A stretch of DNA of 64,000 bases from NCBI RefSeq assembly GCF_003026215.1, contig NZ_PYOC01000003.1, positions 186,001 through 250,000 of the forward strand, read 5' to 3'. This document shows positions 17,616 through 26,583 of this stretch, piece after piece (the first letter of the stretch is position 1; each line of letters starts with the position of its first letter). The position numbers and the translations under genes were made by a program. The stretch is from Photobacterium indicum. GTDB taxonomy: Bacteria; Pseudomonadota; Gammaproteobacteria; Enterobacterales; Vibrionaceae. Below the pieces are notes generated by a model. It searched no databases and was not told where the DNA came from. It saw only the letters and a program-made list of their open reading frames with translations.

Positions 17616-18715
17616 TGCTCAACCCAAAACGGTTGTAGCTCGCCATTGACTCCAAACTGATATTTACCTTGATACCACCCCATGCCAAATAGAGCTAACA
17701 CGTTGTCATAGTAATAGTTATTACTATTAGAATGAAGTGAAATAGATACGAGCTTGGCTTGTTCTATCGCCAATTCTTTTTCACCTAGCGATTGTAATAA
17801 CGGTAACAAAGCGGCAGAAAAGCCAGCACTACCGCCTTCCTTAAATGTGCCAGTTTCAGTATTCACACTTCGAGGTGGCGCCTGTAGTTGCTTTATAGCA
17901 TTCACCATTGGCGACATCATTGATAATAAGGTTAGTTTTTCTTCCGTTTTATCATTTAACATGCCTGCCCATAGGTAAGTTCTTATTGCATTGTAGCTAC
18001 CAATAGGCCCCGTTTCTGCATCAGCGTAAAACATTGTATTAGACAAAGTTACCCAATCAGGGCTAAAACCTTTTGGCATCGTCTTTTCTAACATGGTGTA
18101 GCTTGAGTTATATAAAGATTGCCATTGATCATTCGGGTAATGGGATGCCATGTTTTTAATAAGAAATAGTGGCATATAACTTGGATTAAGACGTAGCTGC
18201 CCTTTGCCATTATCAAAACCCTTTCTCCCAGGTAGTAAAACTGTCCCTATGCCTTCAACTTCACGTGTTTCTTCACGTAAGATGCGGCTTGCTAACAAAT
18301 AGCCTAGCGATTCATAGTAATACTCTCCCCATAAACGACCCGCTTCAATTAAGCTGTATGCTATCCATAAATCTGAATCAGATGCAGGGTTGTTATCAAG
18401 CACACCAAATGTATTTAAATCGTTTTCCCCCCACAACCAAGCAGGTAAGCGTGCCGTTAAATCGCCCCCAGCTAGGTGGGTTTCAGTCCAATTTAGCATT
18501 GCCTTGAATGTAGTCGGATCATTCGCGACTAACGCAAAAAACAAGCCGTAAGATTGCCCTTCTGAGGTGGTGATTTGTCGTGTATCGCTACCGTCAATCA
18601 CTCTGCCATTTTGGATATATGTCGATTTAAATTGTTCCCATTCTGGCCAACTACAAGTACTTGCATTCACTTGATAAGAAAAAATAAAGCCTATAATTAA
18701 TACTAACTTTTTCAT
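17606..18715 (-). CDS. bcsZ: Periplasmic endoglucanase BcsZ (GH8)
   Basis: Endo-beta-1,4-glucanase of family 8 that trims or untangles nascent cellulose in the periplasm. 369 aa with signal peptide MKKLVLIIGFIFSYQVNA. SEGQSYGLFFALVANDPTTF carries the catalytic acid Glu. WLWGENDLNTFGVLDNNPAS and DSDLWIAYSLIEAGRLW carry the conserved Asp residues. ADAETGPIGSYNAIRTYLWA is also family-typical. ATGA overlap (4 bp) with bcsB upstream and 10-bp overlap with bcsC downstream indicate translational coupling. Confidence 0.95.
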   Translation of the reverse strand: MKKLVLIIGFIFSYQVNASTCSWPEWEQFKSTYIQNGRVIDGSDTRQITTSEGQSYGLFFALVANDPTTFKAMLNWTETHLAGGDLTARLPAWLWGENDLNTFGVLDNNPASDSDLWIAYSLIEAGRLWGEYYYESLGYLLASRILREETREVEGIGTVLLPGRKGFDNGKGQLRLNPSYMPLFLIKNMASHYPNDQWQSLYNSSYTMLEKTMPKGFSPDWVTLSNTMFYADAETGPIGSYNAIRTYLWAGMLNDKTEEKLTLLSMMSPMVNAIKQLQAPPRSVNTETGTFKEGGSAGFSAALLPLLQSLGEKELAIEQAKLVSISLHSNSNNYYYDNVLALFGMGWYQGKYQFGVNGELQPFWVEQCQ

Positions 18716-20988
18716 ACGTCGTCCTCATCCGTTTCTAATCGCTTACGCGCTACTGTACGAAGCAATCGCCACAATACAATCGTAATAATGACAACAAGAA
18801 ATGCCGAAATAAAAGCTAATAACACAGGACGATTAGAAAAGTGATACCAAATTAATTGCCAAATTGGCAACTCACCAACGAAGTAATGATCACCGACGTT
18901 GAAGCTAGCAACCTCATTATTTCGAAGCGTAACAACAGAGCCAAACATATGTGCTATTTTACCGCTGTCTAATAACGCCTCATCAATCAAACTGAAATCG
19001 GCTGAATTTGCTGCCAGCAATGATACAAGGCTGCGATTTTGCGTGAACGGTGATTCAGCACCCGTTATTGCAGCAAAGGCACCTTCCGAACGAACTGAAA
19101 TAACATCTGAAACCACCTGCACATCTTCGACATCAAGTATCCAATTCAGATTAGCTTCTTGTTCATTTTTAACGGGTAACCGAATCAGTCGTTCACCCGC
19201 TTGTAATACTAGATTTACTTCATTTTTATCAGACGCAGCTTCTTGTAATTCAGGAACAACGCCAATGCTGAGAATATCTTTATCTTTCAGCTGTTCTTCT
19301 GCCCAAGTATCAATTAATTCAACTCGGATGGCTGGGTAGCCTGATTCGGAACCAATTACGCCCATCATATTAATAAACGTTTGTAACGCTTCAATGGGGG
19401 CGTTTTTAGGTACTATTGCAACGGTCTCAGATAAGTCAGCCATACGGGTAAAAGGAAAACCTGAATTAGCAAACGCCCGTAAATTTGGCATTTCGATATA
19501 ATGTGGAAAGCCTGAAAAATCGATCGTCGAATCAGCCTGAATAACCGCATATTGCTTACTCGGCTGTGAACTTTGACACATGCCTTCAGTCATTGAAGCA
19601 AAGCCAAATTCAAACTCAATCTCATTATTACTTCCCACTTTAAATGCAGGAATTCTTACCTGATCGCCTAAACCAAGTAAACCATCATCCAATAAAGGTA
19701 CCCGTATACGCTTAGATTTACCGCCTTCACCTTCCATTTTCAAATTAAAGGCTTCAATAAATTGGCTGTTAATACTCAAACTCATTCGAGAGCCAGAGTT
19801 TTCTTCACTCGGTGGCGAATAGCGATACCTAAGATCTAATGGTATACCTCTACTTTGCCAAGTAAATAAATCAGGAGCCAGTCGAAAGTTCACACTAATT
19901 GGTGGTGGTGTTCTGCCCTCTACTTGTAAATCTTGTACATTTTTGATTAATTCAGACAATGCAATAGGCCGTAATGTACTTACCCAATTGGGTGCATCAT
20001 AAGGTCGGCGAGGTGAAATCTGCTTTACGTCATTAATTGTTGCAATGGGCCCAGTTAATATTTTATTACCTAAAGTCAGCCCCATAACCGCGTCGTTCAG
20101 ATCTTTGCTATCGCGCCCTATAATCAATAATAATTTAATGTATGGATTTTCTGGGTGACTAATCATTTGTAATGTAGGCTTATCGGCATCAGGAAAGTCT
20201 TGTAAAAATGCTGGTTTATTGGTGTTAGTAACAAAAACAATGGCATTCTCTTGAGGTAACTCATCCACAGACATAGGGAAACGCGCACCGCGCCAGTCTG
20301 ATAGAACACCAAAATACGACGCTAATACCCCTGCTGCCTTTACTTCACTTAAATCATAATTTTTACCCATGACGAACGGGATATTAACCTGGCTAAAGTC
20401 TCGCTCATCAAAAAAAGGCGCTGGTAATAAATTTAAATCACTCTTAAGAACCGTTTTTTGGACCTGTAATGCTATATGGCTGCTTTGGCTTATTTCAGTC
20501 CAGATACTGGGATGATTAGGGTTAGCACAAAGACCTTCGGTATCACCTATAAATTCAATATGCAGTTGATTAAAATTACTAAAAAAACGAGGATCTAGCG
20601 GGATATCTGCATTTATTTTTTTACCCTGATCACCATCATTAATAGAAATAACACCCATCAACTCATTATTTAAATAAACCTTTAGATGTGATACGACTGA
20701 GCGCAATGCTGGTGAAGGTGTAAAATCAAATGAGAGCATGCCTTTTGAAATCACTTCATCCAACCGAGAGCCAAAACCAATATAAGCATTACTTTCACTG
20801 CCAAGCATACTAATAGAACCGTTATAGCCTAATTGTGAAAATTGAATTATCCGCTCTGTCACAATAGGAAAGTCACCAACTTCACTTTTAATCAAGTGCT
20901 CTGGATCGGATGTCGCAGCACCTGTAATGCTTGATAATGCAAGCCCTAATGCGGTTGCGACTATTTGTATTATTCTCTTAATTCGCAT
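18712..20988 (-). CDS. bcsB: Cellulose synthase periplasmic subunit BcsB
   Basis: Membrane-anchored periplasmic partner of BcsA that guides the glucan. 758 aa with an N-terminal signal sequence, a long periplasmic region with two jelly-roll-like carbohydrate-binding modules (strands such as SMLSFDFTPSPALRSVVSH and RMSLSINSQFIEAFNL) and one C-terminal membrane helix (LLAFISAFLVVIITIVLWRL) ending in a basic tail. The anchor is known in homologues to complete the BcsA membrane domain. Overlaps bcsA by 11 bp and bcsZ by 4 bp. Confidence 0.94.
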   Translation of the reverse strand: MRIKRIIQIVATALGLALSSITGAATSDPEHLIKSEVGDFPIVTERIIQFSQLGYNGSISMLGSESNAYIGFGSRLDEVISKGMLSFDFTPSPALRSVVSHLKVYLNNELMGVISINDGDQGKKINADIPLDPRFFSNFNQLHIEFIGDTEGLCANPNHPSIWTEISQSSHIALQVQKTVLKSDLNLLPAPFFDERDFSQVNIPFVMGKNYDLSEVKAAGVLASYFGVLSDWRGARFPMSVDELPQENAIVFVTNTNKPAFLQDFPDADKPTLQMISHPENPYIKLLLIIGRDSKDLNDAVMGLTLGNKILTGPIATINDVKQISPRRPYDAPNWVSTLRPIALSELIKNVQDLQVEGRTPPPISVNFRLAPDLFTWQSRGIPLDLRYRYSPPSEENSGSRMSLSINSQFIEAFNLKMEGEGGKSKRIRVPLLDDGLLGLGDQVRIPAFKVGSNNEIEFEFGFASMTEGMCQSSQPSKQYAVIQADSTIDFSGFPHYIEMPNLRAFANSGFPFTRMADLSETVAIVPKNAPIEALQTFINMMGVIGSESGYPAIRVELIDTWAEEQLKDKDILSIGVVPELQEAASDKNEVNLVLQAGERLIRLPVKNEQEANLNWILDVEDVQVVSDVISVRSEGAFAAITGAESPFTQNRSLVSLLAANSADFSLIDEALLDSGKIAHMFGSVVTLRNNEVASFNVGDHYFVGELPIWQLIWYHFSNRPVLLAFISAFLVVIITIVLWRLLRTVARKRLETDEDDV

Positions 20989-23602
20989 TATCGTTTGCTC
21001 TTGTTAATGTATTCCTTGGTCTAAATGACCCAACAAAATTACCCACTTTTAGAAAACTCTGAACAATTAATACAACCGGTTTGGGGCTGTGTTGCAATAA
21101 ACTGTGGTAACCATTAAAACCAACTTTGAGTACGCTTTTCATACTCATCAACGGTTTATCAGTTTGATAGCCTTGCTGCCATTTAGTCCAAGTATCTGCA
21201 CGCGCAAAAGTACATTGCACATAATCAACTTCTTGCTGAGTCGTTAATGGTTCTAATTGCAATCCCATAGAACTGCCATTCGAATAGGTTATCTTTGCAG
21301 GAAACGTAAACTCTTGATCTGCACGGCTTAATATTATGTCTAGCTTCTGACCTTGCTGTAATTCTAACGACTGACCTATGACAACCCGTATTCCACCTAA
21401 AGAAAAGTCATTCATTTCAGCTTGCAGTAAATGACCAGAGTACAGACGTATCGTCATCGGAATTTTAACGGGCACTCGATGATCCTTTCGAATTTGCTTT
21501 GTTTCAGCAGCAACCGCAACTGCACCGCCAAGGATCAAGAGGTTATATACTGTCCATAAAATGTTGACTATCACAGTCGCAATCTCATCTGTTGGCCCCC
21601 CCCCCAGTCGATAAATACCAAAACCAGCACCAATAATATTAAGAAAGACTAACGCCAAATAGGGTTTCGATATTACCCAGTCGTAATGTGTTTTGTGAAT
21701 TAACCCACCTTTCGCAGTTACATTAAAGGTGCCTTTATGAGGAGCAAATAACGCAATCGTCGTGGGGCGTGCGATATACCATGCCAATACTGTTTCATAA
21801 ACCTCCCCCCAAAATGAGAAACGATAATCCCCCTGTATTCTTGAGTTTGTAATACTGGCATGAACCATATGAGGTAATACATAAAGAACGATGGCTAACG
21901 CAGGCGCATAAATGACGTAAGAGTGTAGTAATAAAAAAGCTAGAGGGGCAATCAAGAAAATAATTCGCGGAATACCAGAAAGAAAATGCAGCATCGCGTT
22001 GGCATAGCAAAGGCGTTGTTGCCATTTTAACCCTTTACCAGTTAAAGGGTTATCGACTCTAAATATTTGTGCCATTCCCCTTGCCCACCGAATACGCTGC
22101 CCTACATGGGCAGAGAGCGTTTCTGTCGCCAAACCTGCCGATAAAGGTTGCTTTAAATAAGCAGAACTGTAGCCAAGGCGATGCATGCGTAATGATGTAT
22201 GTGCATCTTCTGTAACGGTCTCGACAGCTATGCCCCCCACCTCCTCCAACGGCTTACGGCGTAAAACCGCACACGAACCGCAGAAAAATGTACCGTCCCA
22301 TAAATCATTTCCATCTTGAATCAAGCCATAAAAAAGGCTTCCCTCATTTGGGACATCACGAAAATTCGATAAATTTCTTTCAAAAGGATCCGGCGAGAAA
22401 AAATGATGAGGTGTTTGTACAAGGGCAAGCTTAGGATCGTTCAGAAATAGCCCCATAGTTAATTGGAAAAAAGCACGTGTTGGAATATGATCACAGTCAA
22501 AAATAGCCACATATTCACCACCCGACCGTTCAAGCGCGTAGTTAATGTTACCCGCTTTAGCATAATTGTTTAAAGGTCGTCGAATATAATGAACACCTGC
22601 TTCTTTGGCGAATTTTTTAAAACTATCTCTTTTTCCATCATCTAGAATATAGATATTCAATTTATCTTTTGGCCAATCAACACCAAGTGATGCATAAACC
22701 GTTGCTTTCACAACATCAAGATCTTCATTATAAGTCGGTATCATCAAATCAATACTTGGCCAAAGCGTCGTATCAACAGGTAAGAGAGCAGGTTTACGAT
22801 TAAGTGGCCAAATATTTTGAAAATAGCCGAGTATCAAGACAACCCATGCGAATGTTTCTGCTAGTAACAATATAAGCCCTAAAACAAGCGCGAGAGGTTC
22901 ATCCCAATTTAGTGTCGATGTATAACGCCACCATATATAGCGGCAAGAGGCAGTAAGTGACAACACAATCAATAGCATTGTTGGAAAACGCCCAGGCATT
23001 CGCCTGAACATCATGGCTAATGACCACAAAATAATTATAAAAACAGTCTGAGCTTGTAAGTTAAAAGGTACGGTAAAACACAAAAAAATCAATAATAAAA
23101 CAATGAACAACAGCACATAATTAACGGCATTAAATAATTCATCATTTTTATTTTTCTTTATAAAAGGCACACTCTCAGACGAGCTTGCTTTTTTTTCAAG
23201 CCAAATAACCAGTAATGAAAGATACTCAAAAGGCATATGAAAAACACTCACAACATTGTTCTTCAGTCTTAATGAATAGTTTTTCACTGCAACATTATTT
23301 GTATTAGAGAGGTCTTGCCTAACAATTAACAGCCAAAATGACTGTATTATAAAACGCAGTAAATCCAATATTTTTGGCCTGGCGAAATTTATTTGCGGGT
23401 AATACAGTAAGAGTAATTTCCAACTCGGTGTTTCATTGATTTTCTCTTTCAAAAAGATAAAGCAGAATGTAAACCAGATAAAAAGAATAAAACGACCTAT
23501 ACGATTAGAAGCTCCTCCCCCATCACGCTCATAAACTTTCAATTGCTGAAAAAATGTATTAACAATCCAGCTTTTAAATATCACGTTTAAACCACTATAC
23601 AT
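20978..23602 (-). CDS. bcsA: Cellulose synthase catalytic subunit BcsA
   Basis: Processive family 2 glycosyltransferase of the inner membrane making beta-1,4-glucan from UDP-glucose, activated by c-di-GMP. ATG 23602 (874 aa) is chosen because AGAGAGG lies 5 nt upstream; E. coli BcsA is about the same size. Motifs in this numbering: DDG 321-323, DCD 369-371, TED 464-466 and QRIRW 502-506 in the GT domain; PilZ domain with RKDHR (705-709) and NDFSLGG (731-737), both needed for c-di-GMP binding. Residues 667-669 (GGG), in a loop between two late membrane helices, are encoded within a run of ten G. The start overlaps the end of bcsQ. Confidence 0.95.
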   Translation of the reverse strand: MYSGLNVIFKSWIVNTFFQQLKVYERDGGGASNRIGRFILFIWFTFCFIFLKEKINETPSWKLLLLYYPQINFARPKILDLLRFIIQSFWLLIVRQDLSNTNNVAVKNYSLRLKNNVVSVFHMPFEYLSLLVIWLEKKASSSESVPFIKKNKNDELFNAVNYVLLFIVLLLIFLCFTVPFNLQAQTVFIIILWSLAMMFRRMPGRFPTMLLIVLSLTASCRYIWWRYTSTLNWDEPLALVLGLILLLAETFAWVVLILGYFQNIWPLNRKPALLPVDTTLWPSIDLMIPTYNEDLDVVKATVYASLGVDWPKDKLNIYILDDGKRDSFKKFAKEAGVHYIRRPLNNYAKAGNINYALERSGGEYVAIFDCDHIPTRAFFQLTMGLFLNDPKLALVQTPHHFFSPDPFERNLSNFRDVPNEGSLFYGLIQDGNDLWDGTFFCGSCAVLRRKPLEEVGGIAVETVTEDAHTSLRMHRLGYSSAYLKQPLSAGLATETLSAHVGQRIRWARGMAQIFRVDNPLTGKGLKWQQRLCYANAMLHFLSGIPRIIFLIAPLAFLLLHSYVIYAPALAIVLYVLPHMVHASITNSRIQGDYRFSFWGEVYETVLAWYIARPTTIALFAPHKGTFNVTAKGGLIHKTHYDWVISKPYLALVFLNIIGAGFGIYRLGGGPTDEIATVIVNILWTVYNLLILGGAVAVAAETKQIRKDHRVPVKIPMTIRLYSGHLLQAEMNDFSLGGIRVVIGQSLELQQGQKLDIILSRADQEFTFPAKITYSNGSSMGLQLEPLTTQQEVDYVQCTFARADTWTKWQQGYQTDKPLMSMKSVLKVGFNGYHSLLQHSPKPVVLIVQSFLKVGNFVGSFRPRNTLTRANDNAN
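21596..21605. repeat. Ten-base homopolymer (G10 on the coding strand) inside bcsA
   Basis: C10 on the plus strand, G10 in bcsA codons for Leu-Gly-Gly-Gly. The E. coli protein has a different loop here (YFYGPPTE in place of RLGGGPTDE). Such tracts are classic slippage sites, and a change of one base would truncate BcsA before the PilZ domain. Confidence 0.95.
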
Positions 23603-24392
23603 ACTCACCTCTCTTATCATTACCCCTTGAGTAAAGATGAGTAACACACCAAAAAGCTAATGATTGATAATCACGAGCAGCTTGGCTATGTGGTGAGGTA
23701 GTATGAACATTCGTTAAGTTGGCAATACTATCAATAACAGTTGTATCACGGTGCAATGATACTGGAAGTAGCATACTGGTGAGTTCTTTTTGTAAAACAA
23801 GTCTAAAATCTTGACTCACTTCACTTTCTGGCTGAAAATTATTAATAAGAAATTTAATTTTATTTTCATCGCCAACCAATTTCTTTAACTCGAGATAATT
23901 AATAGAGTCATTACGTATCAGATAATAGCTTATAGGTTCAGGGTTAATAACAACAATAACAAGATCAGCACTATTTAATATTTTTCTATTTACTCTTTGA
24001 TTATGCTCTAAATTTGGTAAGTGAATAATTTGCCAATGCTCAGCATCCATATCAACAATTGACAGCTCACCAGATAGTTTCGCTACCCATTCCTCTTTAT
24101 GTGCACAATATTTTTCTAACTCAGATGAGTTTAACGTACCAAATGGAACAAAGCGCATTCTTTGAGGGCTTTCATAACTAGCATTAGACCAACATTCATT
24201 ATTTGAAAAATACTTAGCCCAACCATCATCATTATTAATATCCATGGTGAAATGCAAACGCAAAAGGTTTAACTCAGCTAAATCCACTGTTATTGTTTCT
24301 TTACTCAATAAATGTAAAGCGTGAGAAAGATTTGCCGTGACCGTTGTACCGCCAACACCTCCCTTCAGACCAACAATAACGATACGATTCAT
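23595..24392 (-). CDS. bcsQ: Cellulose biosynthesis ParA/MinD-like ATPase BcsQ
   Basis: SIMIBI-class ATPase required for cellulose secretion and thought to act with BcsE, BcsF and BcsR at the inner face of the synthase. 265 aa. The deviant Walker A reads GLKGGVGGTTVTANLSHAL, and IDSIANLTNVHTTSPHSQAA near the end matches the BcsQ type. Preceded by AGGTGGGG at good spacing and separated from bcsR by 11 bp; its last codons overlap the bcsA start. Confidence 0.93.
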   Translation of the reverse strand: MNRIVIVGLKGGVGGTTVTANLSHALHLLSKETITVDLAELNLLRLHFTMDINNDDGWAKYFSNNECWSNASYESPQRMRFVPFGTLNSSELEKYCAHKEEWVAKLSGELSIVDMDAEHWQIIHLPNLEHNQRVNRKILNSADLVIVVINPEPISYYLIRNDSINYLELKKLVGDENKIKFLINNFQPESEVSQDFRLVLQKELTSMLLPVSLHRDTTVIDSIANLTNVHTTSPHSQAARDYQSLAFWCVTHLYSRGNDKRGEYV

Positions 24393-24403
24393 ATAAGCCC
24401 CAC

Positions 24404-24601
24404 CTATTCATGATGTATTGTCGTTGAAGGAGTCACTCTCAGCTTCATGCTTGTTATCTCGTTTGACATGACACTAAGCATTACCCACTTTTTTTTGATT
24501 GAGTGATAGCGTTCATCTTCACTTAATTCAGCATAATTACATTCATCAAGTTCAAACGATGCATAAATAGCATCAATATCTTTAGCCGGCTTTTTCGTCA
24601 T
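24404..24601 (-). CDS. bcsR: Cellulose biosynthesis protein BcsR
   Basis: 65-aa cytoplasmic protein. The stretch DIDAIYASFELDECNYAELS aligns with DIVALKQAFSLPDIDYADIS of E. coli BcsR (62 aa), and both continue into a basic Trp-containing helix (IKKKWVML here). I moved the start from 24652 to ATG 24601, because AGGGG lies 8 nt upstream and the extra 17 residues have no counterpart. In E. coli BcsR stabilises BcsQ and forms part of the regulatory BcsE-R-Q complex. First gene of the leftward operon, divergent from bcsE. Confidence 0.82.
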   Translation of the reverse strand: MTKKPAKDIDAIYASFELDECNYAELSEDERYHSIKKKWVMLSVMSNEITSMKLRVTPSTTIHHE

Positions 24602-24802
24602 AATACAAACCCCTGCTAGCATTACTAATGATAATAGATTTATTATTATCATGAATCAAATGCTTTTACTATTACATTCAATTTGTTAGCAATAATATTG
24701 GATTTTTAAAAACCAACACGTTAGTATTATTACAAGTTCGATATATAACTAATAACCCTTCTTAATGACATCGCATTCTGTAAACTCATTTAAGGTCATA
24801 TT

Positions 24803-26395
24803 ATGTCAGGAATACTAAATCTAGATTTAGATGCAGCTTCATTTGATTGTACCTGTCAGTATATAAACCTGTTTAATACAAAAAAATCGAGTTTTAAGTA
24901 CATTAATCGACTCATAGTAGATGTAAAGTTGGTATCTCTTATTTCCTTATCAAATATAGATGATTATTTTTCTGGTTTTGATGCTAATGAAAGGCAAGAA
25001 AGCTACGATAATATGAATGTAAACTGCCAAAAAAAGTTTTTCCTTGGTTCCAAGTTTACAAATAAAACTATCAATTTAAAAAATGTCGTCAATGATCTCA
25101 TTAAAATGCAGTTCCGTACCGATTCTATCTTAATAATTTCAATACCTGATAAAATCTTTGATCAATGTAATAATAACGATGTAACGTATTTCTTCAGAAA
25201 AACAAAAATATGGGCTATAGATCAAAAAATAGCCATTAATTTTATAATAATTGGCGCTACCGTAACATCTGTCATCAAGCCTCAACTTGCTTTACTTAAT
25301 CGCTATATATCTGGACTAGCTACATTGCAACACGTTGATGGAACTCACTCTAATTACCATGTGATTTTTTGGGGTAGTCATCATGGCGTAATAAGTAATG
25401 TTGAATTCAATCTCAATACAAATGACCGAAATCAATATTATGTTAGCTCTCGCGAAAACGACAGTAATTACCATTCGAGGCTAAAATTCACAGACGATGA
25501 GCGGGTATATGCGCCAATGACTGCCATCGGTGATGGCATACAAGTACCTGGTAAAGTCATTATTAGCAATACTAATACTGAACTTTTCAACATACTAGAG
25601 ACTATACATATACAAGCTTCCACCGTAATTCTAAGTTGTTATGATACGCATGAAGTCAAACAACTTGCACTCGATAGCTTTCATCTAAGACGCAAAGCAG
25701 GCAGCGCTGTTAAAATCATTGTAAGAGAAATGGCTCAATGTCTACGGTATTCTGACGAGAAATTTCTGATGAAGGCTGGGATAAACCTTATTACTCCTTA
25801 TAATATGTCTTACGCCAAATTTCTTAGTTTAATTGAAGCTATTCAAGGGCAAATTTTTACTCGTCAGATACCAGATTCAATTGAATCCTTACTAAAATTT
25901 GATAGAGAATATGGCTACAAGGGCTACCTTTCTAATAAAAACTTCGTTTCTTACTGCTCTAAACTGATTGAAGTATCAGAGCAAACACAGCTACATTTCT
26001 CTTTGATAAAATTGAACCTTTTACCCGGAATGAGCGCAGAAGAATGTTTACGTTTATGCCATATTCGTCGCGATGGCGATATTGCAACTGCGTGTAATCA
26101 TGCGATATATATATTATTCAGCGCAGTACGTATGAATGACGCTCAGATCGCCCTCAATAACATTTTTGACATCCCAGTCAGCGATCTCTTTCACTCCCAT
26201 ATTATCATTGAAGATAATTATGATTTTGAGTTGGAATTAAAGAATATTATTAAGCATGCCGTCGATATACCTTCTGATGCTATAACGATTTCAACGGAAC
26301 AACATATTTCATCTATAAACAAAGAACATATAAGACCTGAATCAGCCATTACACAATTTGCGATAAACAAACCGCTGAAAGTAAGGTGCAAATAA
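24803..26395 (+). CDS. bcsE: Cellulose biosynthesis c-di-GMP-binding protein BcsE
   Basis: 530 aa (E. coli BcsE about 523), cytoplasmic regulator that binds c-di-GMP through its GIL domain and supports maximal cellulose synthesis. The C-terminal third contains GMSAEECLRLCHIRRDGD, whose RDGD fits the RxGD I-site of that domain, followed by FSAVRMNDAQIALNNIFDIP. The N-terminal half is divergent, rich in Asn and Lys, and would not be recognised without context. AAGG lies 8 nt before the ATG. Its TAA overlaps the bcsF ATG (TAATG). Divergent from bcsR with a 201-bp shared promoter region. Confidence 0.88.
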   Translation: MSGILNLDLDAASFDCTCQYINLFNTKKSSFKYINRLIVDVKLVSLISLSNIDDYFSGFDANERQESYDNMNVNCQKKFFLGSKFTNKTINLKNVVNDLIKMQFRTDSILIISIPDKIFDQCNNNDVTYFFRKTKIWAIDQKIAINFIIIGATVTSVIKPQLALLNRYISGLATLQHVDGTHSNYHVIFWGSHHGVISNVEFNLNTNDRNQYYVSSRENDSNYHSRLKFTDDERVYAPMTAIGDGIQVPGKVIISNTNTELFNILETIHIQASTVILSCYDTHEVKQLALDSFHLRRKAGSAVKIIVREMAQCLRYSDEKFLMKAGINLITPYNMSYAKFLSLIEAIQGQIFTRQIPDSIESLLKFDREYGYKGYLSNKNFVSYCSKLIEVSEQTQLHFSLIKLNLLPGMSAEECLRLCHIRRDGDIATACNHAIYILFSAVRMNDAQIALNNIFDIPVSDLFHSHIIIEDNYDFELELKNIIKHAVDIPSDAITISTEQHISSINKEHIRPESAITQFAINKPLKVRCK

Positions 26396-26583
26396 TGAAT
26401 GTTAGCAATTTCATATTAACAGTCGTTGCTAGTCTCTCTATTGGTATTATCATTGGTTACCTACTGCGAGATATCTTTTCAGGTTTAAAGAAGTTCTACC
26501 GTCATCGTATTCAAAAACCAACATACTTTGAAGAGCGCATGAAAAAGGCTCAACCGTCAAACAAAAAGAATGAATATAAATAA
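26395..26583 (+). CDS. bcsF: Cellulose biosynthesis membrane protein BcsF
   Basis: 62-aa single-pass inner-membrane protein: helix NFILTVVASLSIGIIIGYLL, then a basic cytoplasmic tail. Length, topology and place between bcsE and bcsG match E. coli BcsF, which anchors BcsE at the membrane. ATG 26395 overlaps the bcsE stop as TAATG, with AGGTG upstream; the GTG at 26386 is less likely. Its own stop forms another TAATG with bcsG. Confidence 0.85.
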   Translation: MNVSNFILTVVASLSIGIIIGYLLRDIFSGLKKFYRHRIQKPTYFEERMKKAQPSNKKNEYK

